37,595 nt of DNA from a virus, in IMG/VR virus record IMGVR_UViG_3300028883_000023, positions 1 through 37,595 of that record; one strand, written 5' to 3'. Made by a program: the position numbers and the translations under genes. The notes beneath the pieces were generated by a model. The model was given only the letters and a program-made list of their open reading frames with translations. It was not told where the DNA came from and made no database searches. Below are positions 1 to 8,377 of this stretch, one piece after another (the first letter of the stretch is position 1; every line of letters starts with the position of its first letter).

Positions 1-119
1 GCTGGCATCATTTTGGCAAGGGCAATAATCCAGTACGTCGGTTTTTTGAACTATCTGAGCAGAATATTGACTTTCTCATGAACTCGATTGTAAATGCTTT
101 TAAGAGGCGGGGGTTATGA
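1..119 (+). CDS. 3' end of tail-completion/virion morphogenesis gene (duplicated by contig overlap)
   Basis: This is the C-terminal fragment of the protein encoded in full at 37144-37587, ending in TGA at 117-119. It is not a separate gene. It appears twice only because the circular contig was written with a 127-bp overlap. The stop overlaps the ATG of the next gene (ATGA at 116-119), showing that the late operon runs across the contig join. Confidence 0.9.
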   Translation, partial: WHHFGKGNNPVRRFFELSEQNIDFLMNSIVNAFKRRGL

Positions 120-127
120 CTAATAAG
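1..127. repeat. Terminal direct repeat, copy 1 (circular contig overlap)
   Basis: These 127 bases are identical to bases 37469-37595. An exact repeat of this length at both ends is typical of a circular assembly closed at k=127, so it is more likely an assembly overlap than a physical terminal repeat. The genome is then a closed circle, or a circularly permuted or cohesive-ended phage genome, of 37,468 bp. Bases 1-119 hold the last codons of the tail-completion gene whose full copy is at 37144-37587, and the ATG at 116 overlaps its stop. Confidence 0.93.
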
Positions 128-577
128 CAAATAATAATCCTGCGTAAATTCAGGGAAGTTATCAAGGAGATTGGCAGGTTTAACTTTGTCGGGTTCTATG
201 AAAATTTTGACGACTTCAAAAGGGCAAGCTCAGACCAGAATTCACCGGCTGTTTTGTTGCAGGATTCTGACGAATTGCCGGTTGATGATCAAGAACCTCA
301 ATTAATAAGGAAGTTATACCAGATAAGAGTCTGGTTTTACAGATATATAGGTAAGAATGAAACTCAAACCTTACTTGATGATCAGGCAGCGATTGAAGAT
401 GCTATTATGGACAATTCAACTTTAACTGAATTAGGTGATGATGCTCTTTGCATAAGCTGGGCTGGCTGTCAGAAAGGTGATGAGTTAGATGTTTTTAACT
501 ATCGTAATGTTGGATTTTTAGAAAATTGGCACGCAAGGGTGATAACCTTCAACGTGCTATATAGAACAGAGAGGTAA
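116..577 (+). CDS. Tail terminator / neck-like protein
   Basis: A 153-residue soluble protein with no membrane segment or signal peptide. It lies directly after the gpG/HK97-gp10-like tail-completion gene and two genes before the tail tube, the slot normally held by the tail terminator in siphoviruses. Its size also fits that role, and the function is inferred mainly from position. The ATG overlaps the preceding stop as ATGA and has a GAGGCGGGGG purine tract just upstream, so translation is probably coupled. Confidence 0.5.
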   Translation: MTNKQIIILRKFREVIKEIGRFNFVGFYENFDDFKRASSDQNSPAVLLQDSDELPVDDQEPQLIRKLYQIRVWFYRYIGKNETQTLLDDQAAIEDAIMDNSTLTELGDDALCISWAGCQKGDELDVFNYRNVGFLENWHARVITFNVLYRTER

Positions 578-580
578 ATA

Positions 581-796
581 ATGGATAAAACTCTAATTCC
601 ATTTAAGCTACTTATGAAGCCATGCTCTTGGCGGACAAAAGAGGGTAAGGTTTATAAGCTTGGCAATAAGGATTTACAAAAAACAGGTCTGCCGGAAGAT
701 GTATTTAAGGCAATCAAGAAAACCGGCAGGATAGAAGAATTGAATAAGCCTAAAGTAATTAAGGAGAAAGATAATGGCAACAAGACAAAGGCATAA
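581..796 (+). CDS. Small basic protein between tail terminator and tail tube
   Basis: 71 residues, lysine-rich, with a C-terminal tail of charged residues (KEKDNGNKTKA). It overlaps the tail tube gene by 23 bp. No family is recognised. The position between tail terminator and tube suggests a tail assembly or joining role, but nothing in the sequence shows it. It begins 3 bp after the preceding stop. Confidence 0.6.
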   Translation: MDKTLIPFKLLMKPCSWRTKEGKVYKLGNKDLQKTGLPEDVFKAIKKTGRIEELNKPKVIKEKDNGNKTKA

Positions 797-1700
797 TGCC
801 ATTCTGTTAATGGTAAAAGAAACTGAATACGGGACAGCGGTCACGACCCCGACTGATAAATTCCCTGATCAGTTTGTACCAAATATTGATTACAACAAGA
901 TACAATTACCATATAAGACGCAGACACTTGAGCCACAAGCTGCTTCTGTTGTTCAAGGTCGGCAAATGCACACATTCCAGACAACCGGATATTTAACAGC
1001 TTCACATGGCATATTGTTTGAAGCATTTTTCAGCGCTGCAACCTATGCTCTGCAAACATCAGACGGTGGATATTCTTATACGATTTATTATGCTTATCCG
1101 GCAAGTAGTTCTGACGCAGGTGATGGCTTTAAGTGTACTGGATGCAGATTGCAGGATTTGGTTTTATCAAAAGACGGTGAATTCTGGAGATATACGGCTA
1201 CATGGCGGGCAAAAGAAATTGATCCAGAACAATCTTTAGACGGATTAACATTGACGACAATTACTGATACAACTGCACCTGAAGAACTTCCATGTCTGTT
1301 TCAATACACAACCTGTGATTTATTGGATGATGCTGCTGTTGCTGAAATGCTTGACATGACGGTCGAATTACACAATATATTTGCTTCTGATGATGTCAGT
1401 TTTACCAATAATCAAGACAGACAACGTGATGTTATCTGCGGAGTCAACTGCAAAATATCAGGAAGGGTTTTATATGATACTGTCAAAGATGCAACAGTTT
1501 ATGATAATATCTGGGGTAGTTTAAAAGAAGATAAGATAAATATCCTTGATGGGGATGATGAGGGGTTTAACATAGTAACTTGGGGTAAATACGCTGGTTA
1601 TACATTACCTGATGAAGATATGTGTCTTTATGAGACTCCTTTTGAAAAAGAAATCTATGGTAACTCAAGCAATACAGCCATAACAGTAACTGAGACATAA
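774..1700 (+). CDS. Major tail tube protein
   Basis: A 308-residue protein beginning MATRQRHNAILL, a beta-rich sequence with the profile of siphovirus tail tube proteins: N-terminal statements of the type ETEYGTAV followed by blocks of alternating hydrophobic strands. It sits immediately upstream of the tail assembly chaperone and tape measure, the conserved place for the tube gene. The start is set by AAGGAG 7 bases upstream. It would polymerise into the non-contractile tail tube. No sheath gene follows, which supports a siphovirus. Confidence 0.75.
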   Translation: MATRQRHNAILLMVKETEYGTAVTTPTDKFPDQFVPNIDYNKIQLPYKTQTLEPQAASVVQGRQMHTFQTTGYLTASHGILFEAFFSAATYALQTSDGGYSYTIYYAYPASSSDAGDGFKCTGCRLQDLVLSKDGEFWRYTATWRAKEIDPEQSLDGLTLTTITDTTAPEELPCLFQYTTCDLLDDAAVAEMLDMTVELHNIFASDDVSFTNNQDRQRDVICGVNCKISGRVLYDTVKDATVYDNIWGSLKEDKINILDGDDEGFNIVTWGKYAGYTLPDEDMCLYETPFEKEIYGNSSNTAITVTET

Positions 1701-1701
1701 G

Positions 1702-2154
1702 ATGGATAAGATAAAATCTTGTTTCATGCACGAGCAGCCTGACTTCTATTTTGAGGTTATAGTAGATGACCAGAATATCGGTACAGCCCGGATGTTAAGC
1801 AAATACGATCTTGGCATTATCAACCGTAAATGTGGTATGAAACTTCGGCTTGATGATGATGGTAACCCTAAAACTGTTAAGGTGAAAGATAAGGAATACC
1901 CTGATATGGAATGGGATAACCAAGCCATGATCGACTGGAAAATCCTATTGTCATTTGGCGGGGTAGATGGCGGTATAAACTACCGGGTTGGCGAAGAACA
2001 CTGGAATTTGACAGATAAAGACGGTAAAATTGCTCAGGTCAACATCAGGAATATAAGATTTCTTGATCCTAACCTAAAAGCAAGGATATTTACCAAGATA
2101 ACCAAGAAACAGGCTGAATGGGAAAATAACGGTGAGGCGATAGCAAAAAACTGA
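1702..2154 (+). CDS. Tail assembly chaperone, short form (gpG-like)
   Basis: A 150-residue protein between the tail tube and tape measure genes, which is the position of lambda gpG. The final sense codons are GCA AAA AAC followed by TGA, so the A AAA AAC heptamer at 2145-2151 lies in frame right before the stop. Ribosomes that slip back one base enter a 113-codon open frame ending at 2492. The short form should be the abundant product. Family assignment rests on this gene order and the frameshift arrangement, because the protein itself shows no motif I can name. Confidence 0.75.
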   Translation: MDKIKSCFMHEQPDFYFEVIVDDQNIGTARMLSKYDLGIINRKCGMKLRLDDDGNPKTVKVKDKEYPDMEWDNQAMIDWKILLSFGGVDGGINYRVGEEHWNLTDKDGKIAQVNIRNIRFLDPNLKARIFTKITKKQAEWENNGEAIAKN

Positions 2155-2492
2155 AAAGGGCTGTTCTGCTATTCAGTAATAATACTGCTTCAGCAGAGCA
2201 GCTAATAAACAGTCAAGGTAAGCAGGCAATATGCACTTTTTGTCAAAGGCAGGATAAATGCACAAAGGAATATCAAAAGGTTCTGGATTGCAATTATCGG
2301 GTAATAAACGCCGATTCAGACTTAGCCGACACTGGGAAATATCCGCTTCCGGGCGGATTAGAAAAACAGCCAATGTGGTTTATGCAATTGACAAAAGTAT
2401 TGAGATCAGCACGGGCAGAAGCGAAACGAGCAAAGGATAAAAGGGATGGCAACCAGAAAACTGGACATCATAATAGACCAAAAGGGCGCTAA
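1702..2492 (+). CDS. Tail assembly chaperone, -1 frameshift long form (gpGT-like), join 1702-2151 with 2151-2492
   Basis: Reading -1 from base 2151 gives CTG AAA AGG and stays open to TAA at 2490-2492, adding 113 residues to the 150-residue short form (263 in total). The extension has four cysteines in a CxxC...C...C spacing (CTFCQRQDKC) and a basic, helix-like end (AEAKRAKDKRD). It has no plausible independent start with a ribosome binding site and overlaps the tape-measure start by 47 bp, as T frames do in lambda-like phages. GT-type proteins bridge the tape measure and tail tube subunits during assembly. Confidence 0.8.
2145..2151 (+). promoter_or_regulatory. -1 programmed ribosomal frameshift site A AAA AAC
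   Basis: A canonical X XXY YYZ slippery heptamer in frame with the chaperone gene and one base before its TGA. Slippage allows both tRNAs to re-pair (AAA, AAA). The -1 frame downstream is open for 113 codons. I did not identify a convincing stimulatory pseudoknot by eye. The short distance to the stop may itself favour slippage. Confidence 0.8.
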
Positions 2493-4929
2493 GTTAGCCG
2501 AAGGTGAACAAAAACAGCTTGATAATGCGATAAATAAGACAAAGTCTGATTTACGCAAATATTCAACTGATACAGATAAGGCTAAACTAACCCAGGATAA
2601 GATGACCAAATCAACTGACGGGTTGAAAACATCTGTCAGCTCTTTACGCAGTAGTTATTTACTCGTTGCAGCAGCTATGGCTGCGGTTGGTTATGCTGTT
2701 AACCAGAACCTTGAACTTATCCGGGCTGATAATGTAGAGACAGAAAAGCTTGCTGCGATAATCAAAGCAACTGGTGGATCTGCTGGTGTAACTGCCAATC
2801 AGATGGTTCAGCTTGCAAAAGAAATACAAAACAGTGCAGGCATAAGCAATACAATGACTATGCAAGCAGAAGCCCTTATTCTAACATTTGTTAATATTAG
2901 TGGCAGCGTAATCCCCAGGACAATGAATGCTATTGCTGATATGTCAACTCTGTTTGGCGGTATGCGTGAGGCTGCCGTGCAACTTGGCAAGGCATTGAAT
3001 GACCCGACAATAGGATTAACAGCATTACAGCGAGTTGGAATAACATTTTCAGAAACTCAAAAAGAAATGATTAAGGGATTTCAAGAATCTGGTGACATTT
3101 TAAAGGCACAAGAAGTTATCCTGACTGAGCTTGAAAATGAATTTGGCGGTACAGCACGTGCTATTGCCCTTAATACAAATATTCTTAAAGCTTCTTTCGA
3201 TGACCTTAGAAAAGCTACTGCCGCTGGGCTGGAAGATGCTGTTCAATCTGCTTCTGGTGCTGCAATACCACTAATTCAAGCTGTTACTGATGCGATTAAT
3301 CTTTATCGCCTTGAAGTTGAAATGACATCTGAGGCATATAATGATCTGTCAGAAGATGCAAAGAAATCTCTTGAAGACCAGAAGACAGCTATTCTGGAAA
3401 ATGCCGTGGCTACAGATGGGTTAGCTTTAATATTAAAAGCACTTATTCCTATTGGTATTGATATAAAAGATACCTATATTGATATAAGTAAAATACTTTT
3501 AGGATTACAAGCACCTGGGATTGTTGCAACATTTGGCATTTTAGATAAAGTCCTTGATTCCGTATTAGAAAAGCTTAAAATGACTGGGTCACAAATGGTT
3601 GCCGAAGAACTATTAGAAGGAATGGTTAAGCAATCATCAGAACTTAAAGAAAACTTCGACAACATGACAGTCAAACAGCTTCAATCCGAATTAGCTGACA
3701 CAAAGGCTCAGTTGGAAGGTTTGCAGAAAATAGGTTTAACCGCCGAATTTGAATTAAAGCTGAAAACCAAAATTGTCAATCTGGAAAATGAGATTACACA
3801 AATCCAGAACCAGATAGCTGATGAGTTGGAATTGGCTGAAAGCACGATTAAAGTTAAGCCAACGATTGAAGTTGAAACTGATGACATTTTTGAAAAGATG
3901 ACTGCTGATATAGATGAGTCACTTGCGGGACTGCCTGAGAAAGAAATTCATATTGAAGCTATTGCAGACTTCGATCTTTCAAGCTCAATTGAACCGACTT
4001 CAGTTACGCTTCAGGCTCAGGTAGAATTCTTAAAAGACTATATATCCGAATTAGAAACTTTCAGGAATCTTGGCTTAGATGTCTGGGAACAATTATCCGG
4101 GACTTTAGAATCCTATGCTAATAATGCTGCTGATCTATATGAAATGGATCAGATGAGCTATGAACAATACCTTGCTATTCTGGAAATAAAGAAACAGGCT
4201 GACGAGGAATATCTCGAACATAAAAAGGAGATATTTGAGGAAGAGCACGAATTTGAGTTGGGTCTTGCTTATTCTGCTGTAGACACCTACAAAGAAGCTT
4301 TTTCGGATATATTGGTTGAAGGTAAAAGCTTTTCAGATACAATGTCCAGCTTTTTTGATAATTTAAAGAACAATGCAATAAGCTTTATCCTTGATTATGC
4401 TGCCGAATATGTTAAGCAACAAATAGTAATGCAGGCAGTTTCTAAAGCTGCACAGGCAACTGCAATTGCTTCTGCCACCGCAACTGGGGCAGCAATATCA
4501 TCAGCAATGGCTACCCCTGCCGCATTAACAACATTGGCTTCTTTTGCTGCTAATGTTGCCCCTTCACAGGCTGGGATAGCATCAACAATCGGACTTGCTC
4601 ATTCTTTTAAAGAGCAGGGTTTTGAAGGTTGGGTTGATCAGCCGACCATGTTTGTTGTAGGTGAAAGAAACAAAGGTGCTGTGCCACAAAGGGAATATGT
4701 TTCAATTACCCCCGAAGCTCAATTTAACCCGATGCGTGGTGGTAATGGTAGCATAATAAATGATCAACTATTAACTGAAATGAGGGAAGTAAAGAAAGAG
4801 ATCAAGAAGTGGCAGGAAATAGAGGCTCAGAAGCCAAAATATCTGGTTAGGACAATAGATAAAGTTGAAATGTATGAAAATACAGAACAGGGGCGGATAA
4901 CGTCAGCAGAGGTCAATCTTGGCGGATAA
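2446..4929 (+). CDS. Tape measure protein
   Basis: The longest protein in the genome (827 residues). It has a helical, lysine/glutamate-rich N-terminus, a hydrophobic segment near residue 70 (LLVAAAMAAVGYAV), long alpha-helical and coiled-coil stretches around residues 390-480, and a hydrophobic Ala-rich region near 665-715 (SKAAQATAIASATATGAAIS). This is the usual make-up of siphovirus tape measures, which set tail length and reach the host membrane during DNA entry. At roughly 1.5 angstrom per residue it would predict a tail of the order of 120 nm. The start follows AGGATAAAAGGG and overlaps the frameshifted chaperone. Confidence 0.85.
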   Translation: MATRKLDIIIDQKGAKLAEGEQKQLDNAINKTKSDLRKYSTDTDKAKLTQDKMTKSTDGLKTSVSSLRSSYLLVAAAMAAVGYAVNQNLELIRADNVETEKLAAIIKATGGSAGVTANQMVQLAKEIQNSAGISNTMTMQAEALILTFVNISGSVIPRTMNAIADMSTLFGGMREAAVQLGKALNDPTIGLTALQRVGITFSETQKEMIKGFQESGDILKAQEVILTELENEFGGTARAIALNTNILKASFDDLRKATAAGLEDAVQSASGAAIPLIQAVTDAINLYRLEVEMTSEAYNDLSEDAKKSLEDQKTAILENAVATDGLALILKALIPIGIDIKDTYIDISKILLGLQAPGIVATFGILDKVLDSVLEKLKMTGSQMVAEELLEGMVKQSSELKENFDNMTVKQLQSELADTKAQLEGLQKIGLTAEFELKLKTKIVNLENEITQIQNQIADELELAESTIKVKPTIEVETDDIFEKMTADIDESLAGLPEKEIHIEAIADFDLSSSIEPTSVTLQAQVEFLKDYISELETFRNLGLDVWEQLSGTLESYANNAADLYEMDQMSYEQYLAILEIKKQADEEYLEHKKEIFEEEHEFELGLAYSAVDTYKEAFSDILVEGKSFSDTMSSFFDNLKNNAISFILDYAAEYVKQQIVMQAVSKAAQATAIASATATGAAISSAMATPAALTTLASFAANVAPSQAGIASTIGLAHSFKEQGFEGWVDQPTMFVVGERNKGAVPQREYVSITPEAQFNPMRGGNGSIINDQLLTEMREVKKEIKKWQEIEAQKPKYLVRTIDKVEMYENTEQGRITSAEVNLGG

Positions 4930-6376
4930 AGAATTAAAATTCTATTATGAGGGTAATCTATCATTTACTTTGACAAGTTCCGATTTCTGGAATTTCAAAT
5001 GCTCCGGTAAAAGAATGACTGGCACATCTGATTTTACTCTTGTCCCGCAAAGAATTAGCCTGACTACGCCTTATGATTCGACTATAGCACCAATATTATT
5101 GATTGGTAATGAATATTCCAGAAATATATCAAAATATGTAATTCATTATTATGATAACAATTCAAAGATAGGTGAGTTCTATGTTGATACATCCCAAACA
5201 ACTTATGACAAGAGAAACGGCTTAGTTGATATTAGTGCCTATGATACAATGTGGCTACTAAAGCAATTTTCTGACTTAACTTATAGTGACAGTCTTATAC
5301 AACCAGGCAAAGAATTAGCTACGTTTTTATCTGAATATATAGACGAAATTGAATCTGAAATGAATAATGATATTACCATTAATCCAATTATTGATGCTGA
5401 AAAAAATGCCCGGATTACAGGAAATTACATAAATCTTTTTTATGCTAATCTTGAAGAAAATATGCAGAATGAGGGCATTGAAACATCGGGTGCAGGCATT
5501 TCTTTAACAAAAAATTATGCAGTTATTCCAGATACAAACCCCCTTGATTGGATTAGTTTCTTAGCTTGGGGTGAGGCAACTGAAACATATAACAATGATG
5601 ACGTTTCGATAGATTTTTACATAATTCATTACCGGGTTTATGCCAATATGCAATGGGAAAAGATAAAGAGTGACAAATATCATTTAGATCGAACTCAAGT
5701 AGATTCTGGTGACTATGAATCTTTCTTTAATATGATAGATAATGCAATCTATTATGGTTATACCGGACAATACACGGGTATTGACAGAGATACTTTGATT
5801 TATAATTGGAGTGATAGTAAAAGAGCTTATGCCTATGACACAAATACTAATTATCTGGCTTATTCGGGCGAAATATATCCAGACAGGTTTATAGTAATAG
5901 ATTATAGAGATGAGTTTCCATATTATTCAGCAAGAAATTCCGGGAACAAATATTTTGATGTTATCAAGGCTGGTTTAATATTATATAATTATTATTTGTA
6001 TGCTGACTCAGGTGGGAATATCCATATACAAAATAAAAATGTCAGTAATATTGGCGGGGCTATTCCTTCTGCAATAACTATTTCTGAAGATGATATATTT
6101 AATTTCAAAAGCTATAAAATAACGAAAGAGGAAGTGCCACTAACTAAGCTTAATATTTTGACCGGTGAAACTGATATTTTGAAAGAAGAAGTTGCATCTG
6201 ATTACGCATTATATTTTTCCGATAAAGAAGGTGTTTCCTGTCAGATATATGGCATTGAAACTTATGATCTGGATATTTTGTCGGTGATTAGTTTATATTC
6301 TGTCAGTTACCGGATAATATCAATAAAAAAGGATTATGACCAGAATGAATATGATATAAAGGTAATAAGGATTTAG
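4919..6376 (+). CDS. Tail tip/baseplate hub-like protein (TTG start)
   Basis: 485 residues, Tyr/Asp/Asn-rich and beta-strand-rich (FYYEGNLSFTL, YYDNNSKIGEFYVD). It lies right after the tape measure, where distal-tail or hub proteins are found. The start is TTG at 4919, placed 5 bases after AGAGG and overlapping the tape measure stop, because no ATG lies near. A hub role is inferred from position and length. I cannot see a peptidase or hydrolase motif. Confidence 0.6.
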   Translation: MADKELKFYYEGNLSFTLTSSDFWNFKCSGKRMTGTSDFTLVPQRISLTTPYDSTIAPILLIGNEYSRNISKYVIHYYDNNSKIGEFYVDTSQTTYDKRNGLVDISAYDTMWLLKQFSDLTYSDSLIQPGKELATFLSEYIDEIESEMNNDITINPIIDAEKNARITGNYINLFYANLEENMQNEGIETSGAGISLTKNYAVIPDTNPLDWISFLAWGEATETYNNDDVSIDFYIIHYRVYANMQWEKIKSDKYHLDRTQVDSGDYESFFNMIDNAIYYGYTGQYTGIDRDTLIYNWSDSKRAYAYDTNTNYLAYSGEIYPDRFIVIDYRDEFPYYSARNSGNKYFDVIKAGLILYNYYLYADSGGNIHIQNKNVSNIGGAIPSAITISEDDIFNFKSYKITKEEVPLTKLNILTGETDILKEEVASDYALYFSDKEGVSCQIYGIETYDLDILSVISLYSVSYRIISIKKDYDQNEYDIKVIRI

Positions 6377-6377
6377 A

Positions 6378-6929
6378 ATGGGTAATGCTAAGAACTGGCT
6401 AAATTTCGGATCTGTCAGAATTCAGGATAAAGATGAAGAATATGACATTGAATTTACTGAAGCAAGCGGGCGGATATACTATAAACCGCACTATGCTTAT
6501 AAAAGATATTCTGACAATGGAACCCTTAAATATCGGCTTGACGGCTTTGAAATTTACATTGAAATGGACGAAATGTATAACATAGACTCAAATGACTACA
6601 CAAAATATCAAAACTTAGCACGGGTTCTAAATTCTCTTGTCTATGTTTCAACTGATACTGAAGATCGTTATGCTACCATTACTGCACGATATAATGATGG
6701 TGCAGATGAGAAAAATGTCAAATATGATTGCATTTTAACTTCTGATGTTTCACCCCAGGATATTGCCAGGATTAATACAGGTCAGGTCATGGCTCTTTCT
6801 TGGCAGGCAAATAAAAGATATAACAATATCCCTGATATAGTTGAAGGAATTTCTGATAACTATTTAGTTGATGAAAATGGTGATTTCTTAGTTGATGAAA
6901 ATGGTGATTATTTAACCGATACAGAGTAA
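6378..6929 (+). CDS. Tail/baseplate protein with C-terminal VDENGD repeats
   Basis: A 183-residue acidic protein that starts two bases after the hub-like gene. The last 25 residues carry three tandem copies of an 8-residue unit (LVDENGDF, LVDENGDY, LTDTE partial), encoded by a near-perfect 24-bp direct repeat at 6864-6911. Short (Y/F)LVDENGD units occur at the ends of some phage tail proteins and can act as a docking tail for fibres. That role is an inference. The next genes downstream look like fibre proteins. Confidence 0.55.
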   Translation: MGNAKNWLNFGSVRIQDKDEEYDIEFTEASGRIYYKPHYAYKRYSDNGTLKYRLDGFEIYIEMDEMYNIDSNDYTKYQNLARVLNSLVYVSTDTEDRYATITARYNDGADEKNVKYDCILTSDVSPQDIARINTGQVMALSWQANKRYNNIPDIVEGISDNYLVDENGDFLVDENGDYLTDTE

Positions 6930-6942
6930 GGAGAAAATAAAA

Positions 6943-8022
6943 ATGAAAAAATTAATATTTATAATGCTGTTAGTTATCCCGATAATGTTATCTTCAGGCA
7001 CTTTCAGAATCAATACTCAAGGTGCAGCTACCCCGGCTGATGCCGATGTTTTCCTTCTGGAAGATCAAAACGATTCATGGAATGCTAAAAAAGTAACTGC
7101 TACTAATCTGGCTGCTTATATAGCAGCAGAAATCCAAGGCGTTTCAATGACATTGACAGCAGTTACAATTGATAATGATGCCGGGACAAATGCAATTTCC
7201 AATATCGGTAATGCTGACATAAAAGCTGCTGCCGGTATTGAATTTTCTAAAATGGAAGCATTGACCAATGACCGGGTTTGTGTTACTTCTGGTGATGAAG
7301 TAACCGCCGGTGATGTCACCACAACTGAGCTTGCTATTTTGGATGACCTTCAGCCGACTAAAACTGAGCTTGCTATTTGCGATGGTGCCCAGAATGAATC
7401 TGTTTATGATTTTGGCAATGGGGTTGCGATTAAGTCAAATGGCAGTATTATTGCAAACTTTGACGCAACAATTACAAATAGTGTATATCCAGGCACTGAT
7501 GATACCTATGATTTTGGTACTGTCGGCGTGGAGTGGCAGGATGGATATTTTGATGGCACGGTTTATGCTGATGCTCTTGATTTCAATGGAACAGCAATTA
7601 CTGCAACCGGGGCAGAATTAAATTATACTGATGGTTGTACTGGTGATATAAATGGGAAGGGACAGGGATTGACAAAAAGAACCGGAGTAACTATTACCGG
7701 TGATACAACTCTTGGTGCTTCTGATGAGGGATTTGTCCCTTGTGATACTTCGGGGGGAAATATTGATTTAACATTACCAGCAATCGGATTAAGTAATGCT
7801 GGTGTGGTTTACCTTATTACATTAACAACTGGCGGGAATAATTTAAGAATATTAGATAATGGTGCTGATGCTGGCTTTAGCATGGCAACTGGTGATGACA
7901 CCCAGGCGACCGGGACGTCAATAACATTCTCAACTGCCGGGGATTGTGTTGTCTTACGTTCTCCAGGTTATACTGGCGGAAGATGGATAATTCTTGGCGG
8001 TTATGGTATTGATTTACCTTAA
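6943..8022 (+). CDS. Fibre-like virion protein with N-terminal signal peptide
   Basis: 359 residues. Residues 1-18 (MKKLIFIMLLVIPIMLSS) form a clear Sec signal peptide or membrane anchor. The middle has fibre-type repeats: two 14-residue units beginning TELAI (separated by 42 nt) and an AELNYTDG motif like the ELNYLDG repeats of many tail fibres. The C-terminal 130 residues are Gly/Thr/Asp-rich beta sequence (DNGADAGFSMATGDDTQATG). AAGGAG precedes the ATG. A signal peptide is unexpected for a virion protein, so export to the periplasm or host surface should be considered as well as a fibre role. Confidence 0.6.
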   Translation: MKKLIFIMLLVIPIMLSSGTFRINTQGAATPADADVFLLEDQNDSWNAKKVTATNLAAYIAAEIQGVSMTLTAVTIDNDAGTNAISNIGNADIKAAAGIEFSKMEALTNDRVCVTSGDEVTAGDVTTTELAILDDLQPTKTELAICDGAQNESVYDFGNGVAIKSNGSIIANFDATITNSVYPGTDDTYDFGTVGVEWQDGYFDGTVYADALDFNGTAITATGAELNYTDGCTGDINGKGQGLTKRTGVTITGDTTLGASDEGFVPCDTSGGNIDLTLPAIGLSNAGVVYLITLTTGGNNLRILDNGADAGFSMATGDDTQATGTSITFSTAGDCVVLRSPGYTGGRWIILGGYGIDLP

Positions 8023-8043
8023 ATTAATTGGAGGAAAATAAAA

Positions 8044-8376
8044 ATGGATTTATTACACGGAATTCAGGATTCAGCTACCGGGACAACCACCGGAAGCTAT
8101 GTTAATGCTTTACAGATGGCTATTTCACCGATAAAATCGACTTCCTTTGTAATTAAGAATACTGGCGGTGCAGAATCTATGTATTATAAGGTTCTTATAT
8201 ACAGAAATGCTGACGGCAGTTATTCAGAGGAATATGTAACGGAAACGAGCATTGCAGCGGGCGGACAAGACGAGGTTAATATCAATGATACACCACACAC
8301 AAAGGCAATCGTTCAAGTCAAGAGCAATTCCGGTGCTACTACTTACGGAGTTGAGGGCGTTCAACTAAGGGGATAA
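8044..8376 (+). CDS. Small beta-rich virion protein
   Basis: 110 residues with no signal peptide, Gly/Thr/Ser-rich, with alternating hydrophobic strands (YYKVLIYRNADGSYSEEYV). It has an ideal GGAGGAAAATAAAA leader and sits between two secreted fibre-like genes. The pattern suggests a small decoration or fibre-accessory protein. No named family is recognised. Confidence 0.5.
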   Translation: MDLLHGIQDSATGTTTGSYVNALQMAISPIKSTSFVIKNTGGAESMYYKVLIYRNADGSYSEEYVTETSIAAGGQDEVNINDTPHTKAIVQVKSNSGATTYGVEGVQLRG

Positions 8377-8377
8377 T

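Noticed and set aside
2258-2440. A 60-residue + strand frame between chaperone and tape measure
   Set aside because: It lies in a different phase from the -1 frameshift extension, has no family features and overlaps the well-supported long chaperone form.
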